DNA of 64,000 nt, taken from positions 124,001 through 188,000 of the forward strand of contig NZ_VTOW01000002.1 of assembly GCF_012184425.1 (NCBI RefSeq), read 5' to 3'. The DNA is from Candidatus Manganitrophus noduliformans. Its GTDB lineage: Bacteria > Nitrospirota > Nitrospiria > SBBL01 > Manganitrophaceae. The notes beneath the pieces were generated by a model that was not told where the DNA came from, did not search any database, and was given only the letters and a program-made list of their open reading frames with translations. Below, piece by piece: positions 32,174 to 40,466 of this stretch (its first letter is position 1; each line of letters begins with the position of its first letter). Made by a program: the position numbers and the translations under genes.

Positions 32174-32251
32174 TGGCAGGCCAGGAGGGATTCGAACCCC
32201 CAACATGCGGTTTTGGAGACCGCCGCTCTAACCAATTGGAGCTACTGGCCT
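32174..32251 (-). tRNA. tRNA-Trp (CCA anticodon)
   Basis: Full cloverleaf on the minus strand: acceptor AGGCCAG/CTGGCCT, discriminator G and an encoded CCA end. The anticodon loop reads CTCCAAA and the T-loop GGTTCGAATCC. It lies between rpmG and secE. Hairpin repeat copy F abuts its 5' side by about 8 nt. Confidence 0.96.
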
Positions 32252-32256
32252 ATTAT

Positions 32257-32366
32257 CTGTGTGGGCCCGTGCGGCACTGAGAAAGAAAGGGTCCTCCGAT
32301 GCCTCACGCCCCGCGGCTCACCCTATCGGGTACAGGCGGACAGGCGAGGACTGACCCTCGCCTTTA
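32257..32366 (-). repeat. Ribosomal-spacer hairpin repeat, copy F (before tRNA-Trp)
   Basis: In the rpmG-tRNA-Trp spacer. It keeps the core AGGCATCGGAGGACCC and the closing GCCGCACGGGCCCACAC in the transcribed sense, with weaker inner pairing. A second imperfect stem (GGCGAGG... with CCTCGCC) lies at 32,343-32,363. This is the only copy whose downstream gene is an RNA gene, which argues against a purely translational role. Confidence 0.7.
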
Positions 32367-32368
32367 TC

Positions 32369-32518
32369 TTATTTCACTTCCTTATGAGCCGTGTGCTTGC
32401 GACAGGAGTTGCAATACTTCTTGAGCTCAATCCGATCGGGAGTGTTCCTCTTGTTCTTATTGGTCGAATAGTTCCGTCTCTTGCAATCGGTGCAAGCCAT
32501 CGTAACGATATCGCGCAT
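32369..32518 (-). CDS. rpmG: 50S ribosomal protein L33, zinc-binding form
   Basis: A 49-residue protein on the minus strand, too short for routine ORF cut-offs. It begins [18 protein letters not shown] and ends [11 protein letters not shown]. Zinc ligands C9, C12, C36 and C39 are all present. AGGA lies 8 nt before the ATG. The gene order tuf-rpmG-tRNA-Trp-secE-nusG is widespread in bacteria. Confidence 0.95.
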   Translation of the reverse strand: MRDIVTMACTDCKRRNYSTNKNKRNTPDRIELKKYCNSCRKHTAHKEVK

Positions 32519-32545
32519 GGTTGGGATCCTACCTTATTTAGCAAT

Positions 32546-33736
<1,191 letters not shown>

Positions 33737-33761
33737 CTATCCCTCCAAAATTCCGTCTTAC

Positions 33762-33798
33762 GGTGACCTTGCGTCACCCCGCCGCCTTGTTCATTATA
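33762..33798 (-). promoter_or_regulatory. Possible secondary promoter and leader hairpin for tuf copy 2
   Basis: Downstream of tRNA-Thr(GGT) the minus strand has a perfect -10 hexamer TATAAT (33798-33793), but only a poor -35 (TGAATA at 17-bp spacing). The leader then contains the hairpin GGTGAC-GCAAG-GTCACC (33778-33762). It may boost tuf expression independently of the tRNA promoter. Confidence 0.4.
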
Positions 33799-33828
33799 CT
33801 AAGGCATCGCCCGACTATTCATCTTCAC

Positions 33829-33904
33829 TGGAGCCCTCGACCGGGATCGAACCGGTGACCTCATCCTTACCAAGGATGTGCTCTGCCAACTGAGCTACAA
33901 GGGC
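33829..33904 (-). tRNA. tRNA-Thr (GGT anticodon)
   Basis: A 76-nt cloverleaf on the minus strand. The acceptor starts GCCCTTG and pairs with CGAGGGC, and CCA is encoded. The anticodon loop CTTGGTAA gives GGT and the T-loop is GGTTCGATCC. It is last of a four-tRNA run feeding into tuf. Confidence 0.96.
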
Positions 33905-34025
33905 TCAATAGATTCTGCTATCGAGTTATCAGGCAGGGTAACAAGCGGCTATCTTCTTTTTCCTTTATTGCTCTCTCGTAACAATTTTCTATTTCTACTG
34001 CATGCTCTACTTCATGAAACCGATC

Positions 34026-34100
34026 TGGAGCGGGAAACGGGATTTGAACCCGCGACCCCTAGCTTGGAAGGCTAGCGCTCTACCGCTGAGCTATTCCCGC
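34026..34100 (-). tRNA. tRNA-Gly (TCC anticodon)
   Basis: A 75-nt cloverleaf on the minus strand with acceptor GCGGGAA/TTCCCGC and an encoded CCA. The anticodon loop CTTCCAA gives TCC and the T-loop is GGTTCAAATCC. It lies between tRNA-Tyr and tRNA-Thr(GGT). Confidence 0.96.
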
Positions 34101-34151
34101 ATGAATTTTCCTTTTAATTCGGCCGATGGCTGAAATCCTCTTCACTTTACA

Positions 34152-34237
34152 TGGTGGGGAGGGGAGGATTCGAACCTCCGAAGCCCTAAGGCGACAGATT
34201 TACAGTCTGTTCCCTTTGTCCACTCGGGAACCTCCCC
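34152..34237 (-). tRNA. tRNA-Tyr (GTA anticodon)
   Basis: An 86-nt class II tRNA with a long variable arm (CGCCTTAGGGCTTCGG region). The acceptor is GGGGAGG/CCTCCCC, the discriminator is A, and CCA is encoded. The anticodon loop CTGTAAA gives GTA. Order Thr-Tyr-Gly-Thr-tuf matches the E. coli tufB operon. Confidence 0.96.
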
Positions 34238-34290
34238 AGCTGAGGGCCATCCTCCTGATTCCTCTGCTATAATTGAAACAGCACCTGCTC

Positions 34291-34366
34291 TGGAGCTGGC
34301 GAAGGGAATTGAACCCCCGACCTGCTGATTACAAGTCAGCTGCTCTACCAACTGAGCTACGCCAGC
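34291..34366 (-). tRNA. tRNA-Thr (TGT anticodon)
   Basis: A 76-nt cloverleaf with acceptor GCTGGCG/CGCCAGC, encoded CCA, anticodon loop CTTGTAA (TGT) and T-loop GGTTCAATTCC. It is the first gene of the leftward block, about 116 nt downstream of the predicted transcription start. Confidence 0.96.
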
Positions 34367-34488
34367 TTATATTCTTTACAACCCGAAAGAAACTGTGCTA
34401 TAAGCTCCCGTATTTCATTATAATTTCAAATCGATTGAAGCCCTGAAAAAAGGGAAGGAAGAGGCTAAACCAGCCAGATAAACGATTA

Positions 34489-34517
34489 ATTATAGTTTTG
34501 AGTTATCATTTTGTCAA
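34489..34517 (-). promoter_or_regulatory. Consensus sigma-70 promoter for the tRNA-tuf-rpoBC block
   Basis: Perfect hexamers on the minus strand: TTGACA (34517-34512), 17-bp spacer, TATAAT (34494-34489). Transcription would start near 34,482 and run through the four tRNAs. It lies in the 225-bp divergent spacer (34,367-34,591), which is AT-rich. For the rightward gene at 34,592 the same spacer offers only a -10-like TATAAC without a convincing -35. Confidence 0.88.
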
Positions 34518-34591
34518 TAGGGAAAGCAAGAATATTTTTAATTATAACCTTCTCACACCATGAAAACCGTGAAACTCACCAGGAGGTATTA

Positions 34592-35344
34592 ATGGCAACC
34601 CTATTCAGATCCGTTTTTTTCTGGATGATCGTCAGTCTCTTTCTCTCGGCGTATTCCGTGCCCGCCTCTGCCATAGATCTTGATATTGACCTGGGACTGG
34701 GCCCCACGCTCCTCAGCCAAGAAGAATTCAAAGGCCTTAGCGAGGAGATGGGCCTTGCATTAAGTTATCTTCCACTTAGCCCCGCCGAATCACTTGGAAT
34801 CCTTGGGATCGACATCGGGGTCGAAGTGACCGCGGCAAATATTCGTGAAGACCGTTCATACTGGACCAAAGTGACAGAAGATCCCCCTAGCCAAGTCATC
34901 CTTCCAAAACTGCATATTCAGAAGGGACTTCCCTTCGGATTCGATATTGGAGCGGTTTATTCAAAAGTTCCTCAATCGAACGTTTCAATGGTAGGAGGCG
35001 AACTCAAGTGGGCGTTCATTTCGGGGAATGCCGTTTGGCCGGCCGTCGCAATTCGGGGGTCTTACACCAGACTCCTCGGCGTGGATGATCTTGATTTGGA
35101 AACCATCGGAGCGGATCTCTCTATCAGTAAAGGCCTTGCTTTTGTCACCCCCTATGCCGGTATCGGTCAGGTTTGGATCAGAAGCGAAGAGAAAGTCGGC
35201 AGTCTTGACCTGGAAAAAGAAAGCCTCAGTCTAACAAAAGGATTTATCGGGGTCAAGATCTCCCTTTTGATTATTAATTTTGTCGCCCAGGCTGATTTTT
35301 CGAAGATTCCGCTTTATTCAGGAAGGATTAATATCGGTTTCTAG
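34592..35344 (+). CDS. Secreted, probably outer-membrane beta-barrel protein of unknown function
   Basis: 250 aa, the only confident rightward gene. The ATG at 34592 has AGGAGG 5 nt upstream. An N-terminal signal peptide (hydrophobic FFWMIVSLFLSAYSV, likely cleavage after ASA at about residue 27) leads to a mature protein of alternating hydrophobic and polar stretches and Gly-rich turns. It ends GRINIGF. A C-terminal Phe after an amphipathic strand is the usual BAM-recognition feature of outer-membrane barrels. I do not recognise a named family. It is isolated, divergent from the tRNA operon, and followed by a strong terminator. Confidence 0.7.
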   Translation: MATLFRSVFFWMIVSLFLSAYSVPASAIDLDIDLGLGPTLLSQEEFKGLSEEMGLALSYLPLSPAESLGILGIDIGVEVTAANIREDRSYWTKVTEDPPSQVILPKLHIQKGLPFGFDIGAVYSKVPQSNVSMVGGELKWAFISGNAVWPAVAIRGSYTRLLGVDDLDLETIGADLSISKGLAFVTPYAGIGQVWIRSEEKVGSLDLEKESLSLTKGFIGVKISLLIINFVAQADFSKIPLYSGRINIGF

Positions 35345-35366
35345 GAGACCCTACGTAGATCTGAAC

Positions 35367-35416
35367 GAGGGGCTGTTCTTCTCAATATTGGTGAAGACAG
35401 CCCCTTCAATTTTTAC
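35367..35416. terminator. Bidirectional intrinsic terminator between convergent genes
   Basis: GGGGCTGT...CTTC pairs with GAAG...ACAGCCCC around an AT-rich loop, followed on the plus strand by TTCAATTTTT. It lies in the 87-bp gap between the rightward secreted-protein gene and the end of the leftward glycan locus, so it can serve both transcripts. It marks the border between the housekeeping block and the glycan locus. Confidence 0.75.
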
Positions 35417-35431
35417 TACAGGTGATTCCGC

Positions 35432-37048
35432 TTACACTCCGGAGGTTGAGGAGGAAAGAAGATGACACCCTGTTTTATCTTTCTTGTAAGTCGCCTCGCA
35501 TGCTGAGCAAACCGCCTTCGCTCCCTTGAAGCTCAGCTTTACGCCGCAACGGCACATCCATCCATGTTGCGCCGCCGGGTTTCCATAAATCAGAGCAAAG
35601 TCGGGAACATCCTTTGTAACAACCGCCCCCGCCCCGATAAACGCATACTGTCCGATGGTCACCCCGCAGACGATTGTCGCGTTGGCGCCGATGGTCGCCC
35701 CCCGTTTGACCAAGGTCGATTTATATTCGTCTTTTCGCGAAACGGCGCTCCGGGGGTTGATGACATTCGTGAAGACCATGCTCGGACCGCAGAAAACATC
35801 GTCCTCCAGGATGACGCCGGTATAGACAGAGACATTATTCTGAATCTTCACCCCATTGCCGACCTTAACCTGGGGGGAGACGACCACGTTCTGACCGATG
35901 TTGCAGTTTCGTCCGATTTCACTACCGGTCATAATGTGGGAGAAATGCCAAACCTTCGTCCCTTCCCCAACTTTAGCCCCCTCGTCTAGAATACCGGTCG
36001 GATGAATATAAAACCCCTTCTTCTCAGCTTTCCCCTTCGGTGCACTTTCGATCAAGACCGGTCTCCCCTGCTCGTGCAAAGAGGATTGGCAAGCTTGAAG
36101 CACTTGAAGGACACGGAGCCCTTCCGCCCCATCGGTCTTCGGTTTCTTCCGGGTTGAAATGCAATCAAGAAAATGAAGGCACTCCTCCAAGAGCGGCTCC
36201 TTCATGACCAAGGGGACGATCTCCCCATCTCCCCTCGAGGGGACCGGCTCTCGATTGATCCATTCGATCTTGTGAGGAAAGAGGAGGAGTTTCCGGTCGG
36301 GCGACACATCATCGAAAACGGCCATCTTCTTCTCACCGACAATCACCATCTTCTGCTCTTTGTAGGGATGGAGCCAGCTGACGAAGATATGCGCCCTCAC
36401 CCCGCTGCCGAAGGTAAAATTCGTAAAGGTGACATCGGCGATGGTCGGGTGAAGATAATTCCCTCCATGCGTGGAGACCTCCTTCGGAAGCTCGCCGAGC
36501 AACATCAAGATCACCGAGATGTCGTGCGGGGCGAAGCTCCAGAGGATGTTCTCTTCGCTTCGGATCTTTCCGAGGTTCAGCCGGGTCGAATAGATATAAT
36601 CGATTTTTCCGAGCTCCCCGTCATTGATCAACGCCTTCAACTTCAAAATCGCAGGATGGTATTGAAGAAGATGGCCGACCATCAAGATGCGGTTCTTCTT
36701 CTCCGCCAGAGTCACCAGTCGGGCTCCGTCGGTTACGTCGAGGGCAAGCGGTTTTTCAATGAACACATCCTTTCCGCCTTCCAGCGCTTTCTTGGCGAGC
36801 TCAAAATGAAGCGCGGCGGGCGCCGCAATGGCCACCGCATCGATTTGAGGATCGTCGAGTACATCCGAAAATCGGGTCGTATACGAAAGATCGGGATGGG
36901 TTTCTTTGAAACCGGAGAGACGGGCGGGATCGCTGTCGCAGACGGTTTTTAAGACGCCGAGCTGATGGAAGTTCCGCAGAAGATTTTTACCCCAATAACC
37001 GCTGCCGATCAGCGCGATGTTCTTTTTACCCGCCCTTTTTTGTTCCAT
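35432..37048 (-). CDS. Fused Gfo/Idh/MocA sugar dehydrogenase and left-handed beta-helix N-acetyltransferase
   Basis: 538 aa from the ATG at 37048 (GGGAG upstream). Residues ~8-340 are a Gfo/Idh/MocA oxidoreductase with the Rossmann motif GSGYWGKN (15-22) and the catalytic-type EKP at 98-100. Residues ~345-505 are a hexapeptide-repeat acyltransferase resembling WbpD/WlbB. The tail has CRC...CSAC, a possible zinc ribbon. In Pseudomonas and Bordetella these are two proteins (WbpB and WbpD) making UDP-GlcNAc(3NAc)A; here one chain would do oxidation and N-acetylation. The matching aminotransferase may be the gene at 50,137. Substrate is inferred. Confidence 0.85.
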   Translation of the reverse strand: MEQKRAGKKNIALIGSGYWGKNLLRNFHQLGVLKTVCDSDPARLSGFKETHPDLSYTTRFSDVLDDPQIDAVAIAAPAALHFELAKKALEGGKDVFIEKPLALDVTDGARLVTLAEKKNRILMVGHLLQYHPAILKLKALINDGELGKIDYIYSTRLNLGKIRSEENILWSFAPHDISVILMLLGELPKEVSTHGGNYLHPTIADVTFTNFTFGSGVRAHIFVSWLHPYKEQKMVIVGEKKMAVFDDVSPDRKLLLFPHKIEWINREPVPSRGDGEIVPLVMKEPLLEECLHFLDCISTRKKPKTDGAEGLRVLQVLQACQSSLHEQGRPVLIESAPKGKAEKKGFYIHPTGILDEGAKVGEGTKVWHFSHIMTGSEIGRNCNIGQNVVVSPQVKVGNGVKIQNNVSVYTGVILEDDVFCGPSMVFTNVINPRSAVSRKDEYKSTLVKRGATIGANATIVCGVTIGQYAFIGAGAVVTKDVPDFALIYGNPAAQHGWMCRCGVKLSFKGAKAVCSACEATYKKDKTGCHLLSSSTSGV

Positions 37049-37073
37049 CGAATCTCTCCCATCCCCCAAACGG

Positions 37074-37253
37074 TTAGCCGAAAAAGTGAGGAACGCACAA
37101 AAGCAACACCCCCATGAGTCCGACGATGAGGCTCAGCGGCAGACCGATTGCGCTGATTGTATCGAAAGGCGGCCTGAGACTCCCCTGGCCCCAAAAGCTG
37201 AGTCCGATTCCGATCACTCCCAGGAGGATCATCAATATGTAAACGATGCTCAT
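37074..37253 (-). CDS. Small membrane protein (59 aa) of unknown function
   Basis: A 59-residue open frame in the gap between the fused dehydrogenase and the 217-aa membrane protein. It starts at ATG 37253 with GAGGTGA upstream and ends at TAA 37074. The sequence starts [20 protein letters not shown] and ends VPHFFG: two hydrophobic helices separated by a short polar turn with PPFDT. Spacing to both neighbours is about 20-25 bp, so it is probably co-transcribed. No family recognised. Confidence 0.65.
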   Translation of the reverse strand: MSIVYILMILLGVIGIGLSFWGQGSLRPPFDTISAIGLPLSLIVGLMGVLLLCVPHFFG

Positions 37254-37274
37254 CCCCTTTCACCTCGGCAAAAA

Positions 37275-37928
37275 TTACGCATTCATCATTCCGACGATCC
37301 AGAGCGCATAGAAGAAGACAATCCATCCCCCCAGGAGAAGGCCCCGCTTGGGGATCACCCGGTTTTCCGCGTTAAACCCGGTCATGATAAAAAGAAGCAC
37401 CCCGGCCACCCACCCCCAAAATCCGATTTCGAGGACGATCGACCACCCTGTGTGTGGTTTCAGAGGTCGCTTCAAGATCGCCAATGCCTCCTCCGTTCGC
37501 TGCTCGACCGTTTTCTTTTTATCGGCCTCTGAATAAGGAGGCTCCTGCGCCATCAAGGAGGCGATCTTTTGATCCGAACGGGCGATCCATTCTTTTCCGG
37601 GGGTGTAAAAACTGCGCGCCGCATAAAAACCGCTCCGCAACGAACGAAACGCTTCCAGGGCGAGTTTCTTGTCTTTTTCCTCCAGCGCCGTCGCCAATTT
37701 CCAGAGCGCCTCGGCCGAAGGCTCCACATATCCTCCGATCGGTAGATACCAGAGGATGGCCCGCTCGTAATGGATGATCGCCTCGCGATCGTTCCCCTTC
37801 GCCAAGGCCGCCTCGGCCGTTCTGAATTCAGCCCTGGAAGAGAGGAACACCTTCAGATAGATCATCGAGAAAAAAATGAGGAGGAAGAGGCCGATCCATC
37901 CGACGCGTCTGATGAGTCGATCATTCAT
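37275..37928 (-). CDS. Membrane protein with TPR-like region
   Basis: 217 aa. There is one N-terminal TM helix (about 9-30), a soluble helical region (about 32-150) whose AEAALAKGNDREAIIHYERA is TPR-like, and two C-terminal TM helices (about 162-182 and 196-214). It starts 2 bp after the ABC permease and is followed by the small membrane protein, so it is probably an accessory part of the same transporter. No named family recognised. Confidence 0.7.
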   Translation of the reverse strand: MNDRLIRRVGWIGLFLLIFFSMIYLKVFLSSRAEFRTAEAALAKGNDREAIIHYERAILWYLPIGGYVEPSAEALWKLATALEEKDKKLALEAFRSLRSGFYAARSFYTPGKEWIARSDQKIASLMAQEPPYSEADKKKTVEQRTEEALAILKRPLKPHTGWSIVLEIGFWGWVAGVLLFIMTGFNAENRVIPKRGLLLGGWIVFFYALWIVGMMNA

Positions 37929-37930
37929 CG

Positions 37931-38710
37931 TTATCTGAAATCCCTTCTCTGAAAAAGCATGGAGGAGAAAAAGATCAACAGGCCGATGTAGAGCAGGCCG
38001 TACAGCAGGCCCAAGAGGATCCGTCCTGCTTCGACCGGAAGCTGATAGACGACCTCTCCTTTAATATTAAAATTCTCCAAATTGGGGAGAAGATAATAAA
38101 AGAAGGCGGTCATTTTTTCCAAAGCAGGGCTCCCCGAAAGGGCGCCGAGCCTTTTCAAGTCTTCGGTCAAATGGCCGATGACATAAACCGCCAAGGTAAA
38201 CATCCCGCTCAAAAAGGGGGTCGAGAAAGAGGAGAAGAGAATCGCAACCGCCGCAATGACTGCCATTTCTAGAAAGATGAGAAAGATCGCCGCCAGCAAT
38301 CCAAGATCGAACATCCGCGAATCGGTGCTCAGCCCATAAATCGCCATCAACAAGAAGAGGAAGAACGACATCAATACCACCTCGACGCCGAGCGTCAGGA
38401 CGATGCCGAAATATTTCCCGATCAAAAACTCGCTCCGTCGCACCGGTTTGGCGAGAAGCGGATAAATCGTCCGCTTTTCGATCTCCTTATAGACCAGGCC
38501 GATCCCGACCACAATCGCAATGAGAATCCCGAAGAGGTTAATGCTGGCAAGTCCGAAATCGATAATGATTTTGCTCCGCTGGCCGACCGTCACCTGATCG
38601 AGCACCAACGAGACCCCCATCATCACCAGGGCAAAGAAAATGAGGCTATAGAGAATCTTGCTTCGAACCGCCTCTTTAAATGTATTTTTTGCAATCGCCC
38701 AAGCAACCAT
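37931..38710 (-). CDS. ABC-2 type transporter permease
   Basis: 259 aa with about six TM helices. Family-typical cytoplasmic segment EIEKRTIYPLLAKPVRRSEF lies near residue 80, and the last TM pair ends SSMLFQRRDFR. The ATG at 38710 overlaps the TGA of the ATPase gene (TGATG), so the two are translationally coupled. With the ATPase it should form a full ABC-2 exporter after dimerisation. Substrate unknown; the NosY/gliding-type permeases are the closest general class. Confidence 0.85.
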   Translation of the reverse strand: MVAWAIAKNTFKEAVRSKILYSLIFFALVMMGVSLVLDQVTVGQRSKIIIDFGLASINLFGILIAIVVGIGLVYKEIEKRTIYPLLAKPVRRSEFLIGKYFGIVLTLGVEVVLMSFFLFLLMAIYGLSTDSRMFDLGLLAAIFLIFLEMAVIAAVAILFSSFSTPFLSGMFTLAVYVIGHLTEDLKRLGALSGSPALEKMTAFFYYLLPNLENFNIKGEVVYQLPVEAGRILLGLLYGLLYIGLLIFFSSMLFQRRDFR

Positions 38711-39645
38711 CAGCGACCCGCCCCCTTCATCTCCTCCATAAAGATGTCTTCCAAGCTCTCCCTTCGTGGGACGACCGAAACGATCTTCCCCCCCCGTTTG
38801 GTGGTCCAATCCATGATGGAAGGAAGTTGCGCTTCCTCTTGCAGAACCACCAAAAAGTCCCCTCCCCGTTGGAGAACGGTGTTCGAGAAAGACTTTAGAG
38901 ACTCCAGACCGTCCTGTGCGATGCCGGTCAGGGAGACCTCGATCGACCGCACCTTCGGATTCAACAATGCCTCCAATTTTCCCTTGCTGCGAAGCCGGCC
39001 TTTGATAATGATGCCGACCTGATCGCAAATCATCTCCGCGTCGGTCAGGACATGGGTGCTGAAAAAGACGGTCTTCCCCTCCTCTTTCAGACGAAGAATG
39101 ATGTCGCGGACATCCTTCCGGCCGACCGGATCGAGTCCCGACATCGGCTCGTCCAAAATGACCAGCTTGGGATCATTGATCAGGGCCTGGGCGAGGCCGA
39201 TCCGCTGCAGCATCCCCTTGGAATACTTCCTCATCTGCTCATCCTCCGAACCCTTCAGGCCGACCAGCTCTACCAAAGTATCGACCCGCTTGGCGCGCTC
39301 TTTCACGGTCATCCCGAACAACTGACCGCAAAAATGGAGGAACTCCGATCCGGTCAGGTAATCATAAAAGTAAGGGCTTTCCGGAAGGAATCCGATTTCC
39401 CGCTTGACCGTGATGTCCGAAATGGGACGTCCCAAGATGAAGGCCTCTCCCGAAGTCGGGTGAATGACGCCGATCAGCAGTTTGATCGTGGTGGTCTTCC
39501 CCGCCCCGTTGTGTCCCAAAAATCCGAAGATGCTCCCGGCCTCGACCTCCAGGTTGAGATCGGAGAGCGACTCCGTTTCCTTCAGCCAAAAACCGGATCG
39601 ATATTTTTTCGTGAGATGCTTGATCTCAATGGCGAGTGTTTTCAT
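38710..39645 (-). CDS. ABC transporter ATP-binding protein (ABC-2 class)
   Basis: 311 aa from the ATG at 39645. Walker A GHNGAGKTT (44-52), signature YSKGMLQRI (141-149) and Walker B LVILDEP (161-167) are intact, followed by a ~90-residue C-terminal extension typical of the CcmA/NatA group. The extension does not look like the carbohydrate-binding domain of Wzt, so O-antigen export is not implied. It overlaps the upstream TPR gene by 20 nt and the permease by 1 nt. Confidence 0.9.
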   Translation of the reverse strand: MKTLAIEIKHLTKKYRSGFWLKETESLSDLNLEVEAGSIFGFLGHNGAGKTTTIKLLIGVIHPTSGEAFILGRPISDITVKREIGFLPESPYFYDYLTGSEFLHFCGQLFGMTVKERAKRVDTLVELVGLKGSEDEQMRKYSKGMLQRIGLAQALINDPKLVILDEPMSGLDPVGRKDVRDIILRLKEEGKTVFFSTHVLTDAEMICDQVGIIIKGRLRSKGKLEALLNPKVRSIEVSLTGIAQDGLESLKSFSNTVLQRGGDFLVVLQEEAQLPSIMDWTTKRGGKIVSVVPRRESLEDIFMEEMKGAGR

Positions 39646-40318
39646 CTTCAGCACCCGATTTGATTCGATCGATCTTCTCCTTGATCTTCTGCCGAATCAT
39701 CTCATCAGTCGTGTTCCGATAGATCTCTTCATAAAAATGGAGCGCCTCTTCTTCTTTCCCAGATTTTTCGTAAAGACGCGCAACCAGGCTCTTAACAAAA
39801 GCGGGCACCCCGGGGAGAGACGCAGCTTTTTCAAGGTAAGGGAGCGCACGCTGAGCATCCTTCTTGTGATAGTAATAATTGAAGCCGATGTAGAAGGGAT
39901 ACTGCCATCGGTCGGGATACGCTTCGATCCCCCTCTCTAGAATTTTGTTCGCCTCTTCAATCTGAGAGGCTTCCAGCGACAGAACAATCCCCCCGAAATA
40001 GTAGGGAAAATCAAATCGAGGATCCAAATCGATAATGAGGTTCAGCATATGAGCGAGCCAGGGATATTGCTTGTCCGACATAAAATGGCCGCCGAAATAA
40101 GAAATCGTCTTCATCCAAAGAAGGTCGGCCACCACCTGATCATATCCCAAGGCAAGCGGCTTCAAATATTTTCCGGAAGGAAGATAGAGCAATGATTCTC
40201 CATGAACAGGCTGATAGGTCACCAATTTCCGCTGTGTTTGAACGAGACCGAAAAGCAACGTCGCCGCCATACAGACGGCCAGGACTCCTTTCTTACCCTC
40301 AGATTTAATTCTGATCAT
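39626..40318 (-). CDS. Membrane-anchored TPR protein
   Basis: About 230 aa from the ATG at 40318; the frame is open 17 codons further up. A basic N-terminus and one hydrophobic helix (GVLAVCMAATLLFGLV) suggest a signal anchor. The remainder has TPR-like helices, e.g. EEANKILERGIEAYPDRWQYPFY and EALHFYEEIYRN. First gene of the ABC module. In the spacer before it the minus strand carries a -10-like TATACT (~40,405) with no clear -35. Role unknown; perhaps a substrate or assembly adaptor. Confidence 0.75.
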   Translation of the reverse strand: MIRIKSEGKKGVLAVCMAATLLFGLVQTQRKLVTYQPVHGESLLYLPSGKYLKPLALGYDQVVADLLWMKTISYFGGHFMSDKQYPWLAHMLNLIIDLDPRFDFPYYFGGIVLSLEASQIEEANKILERGIEAYPDRWQYPFYIGFNYYYHKKDAQRALPYLEKAASLPGVPAFVKSLVARLYEKSGKEEEALHFYEEIYRNTTDEMIRQKIKEKIDRIKSGAEDENTRH

Positions 40319-40466
40319 GACTAATTCAATCCTACAGAATTCATTTCGCGATTCAAGGAAAGCGCTCATCCATTCGACTTTTGGCGACTTGCCGAGTCAA
40401 CGTATAGTATAGCCAAAATTTTAAAAAAAACGATGCCCCACCTTTTCAGAATAGGATAAAAGAAAG

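Noticed and set aside
38711..39028. N-terminal extension of the ABC permease frame
   Set aside because: It lies within the ATPase gene in another frame; the TGATG junction at 38,710 gives a natural coupled start.
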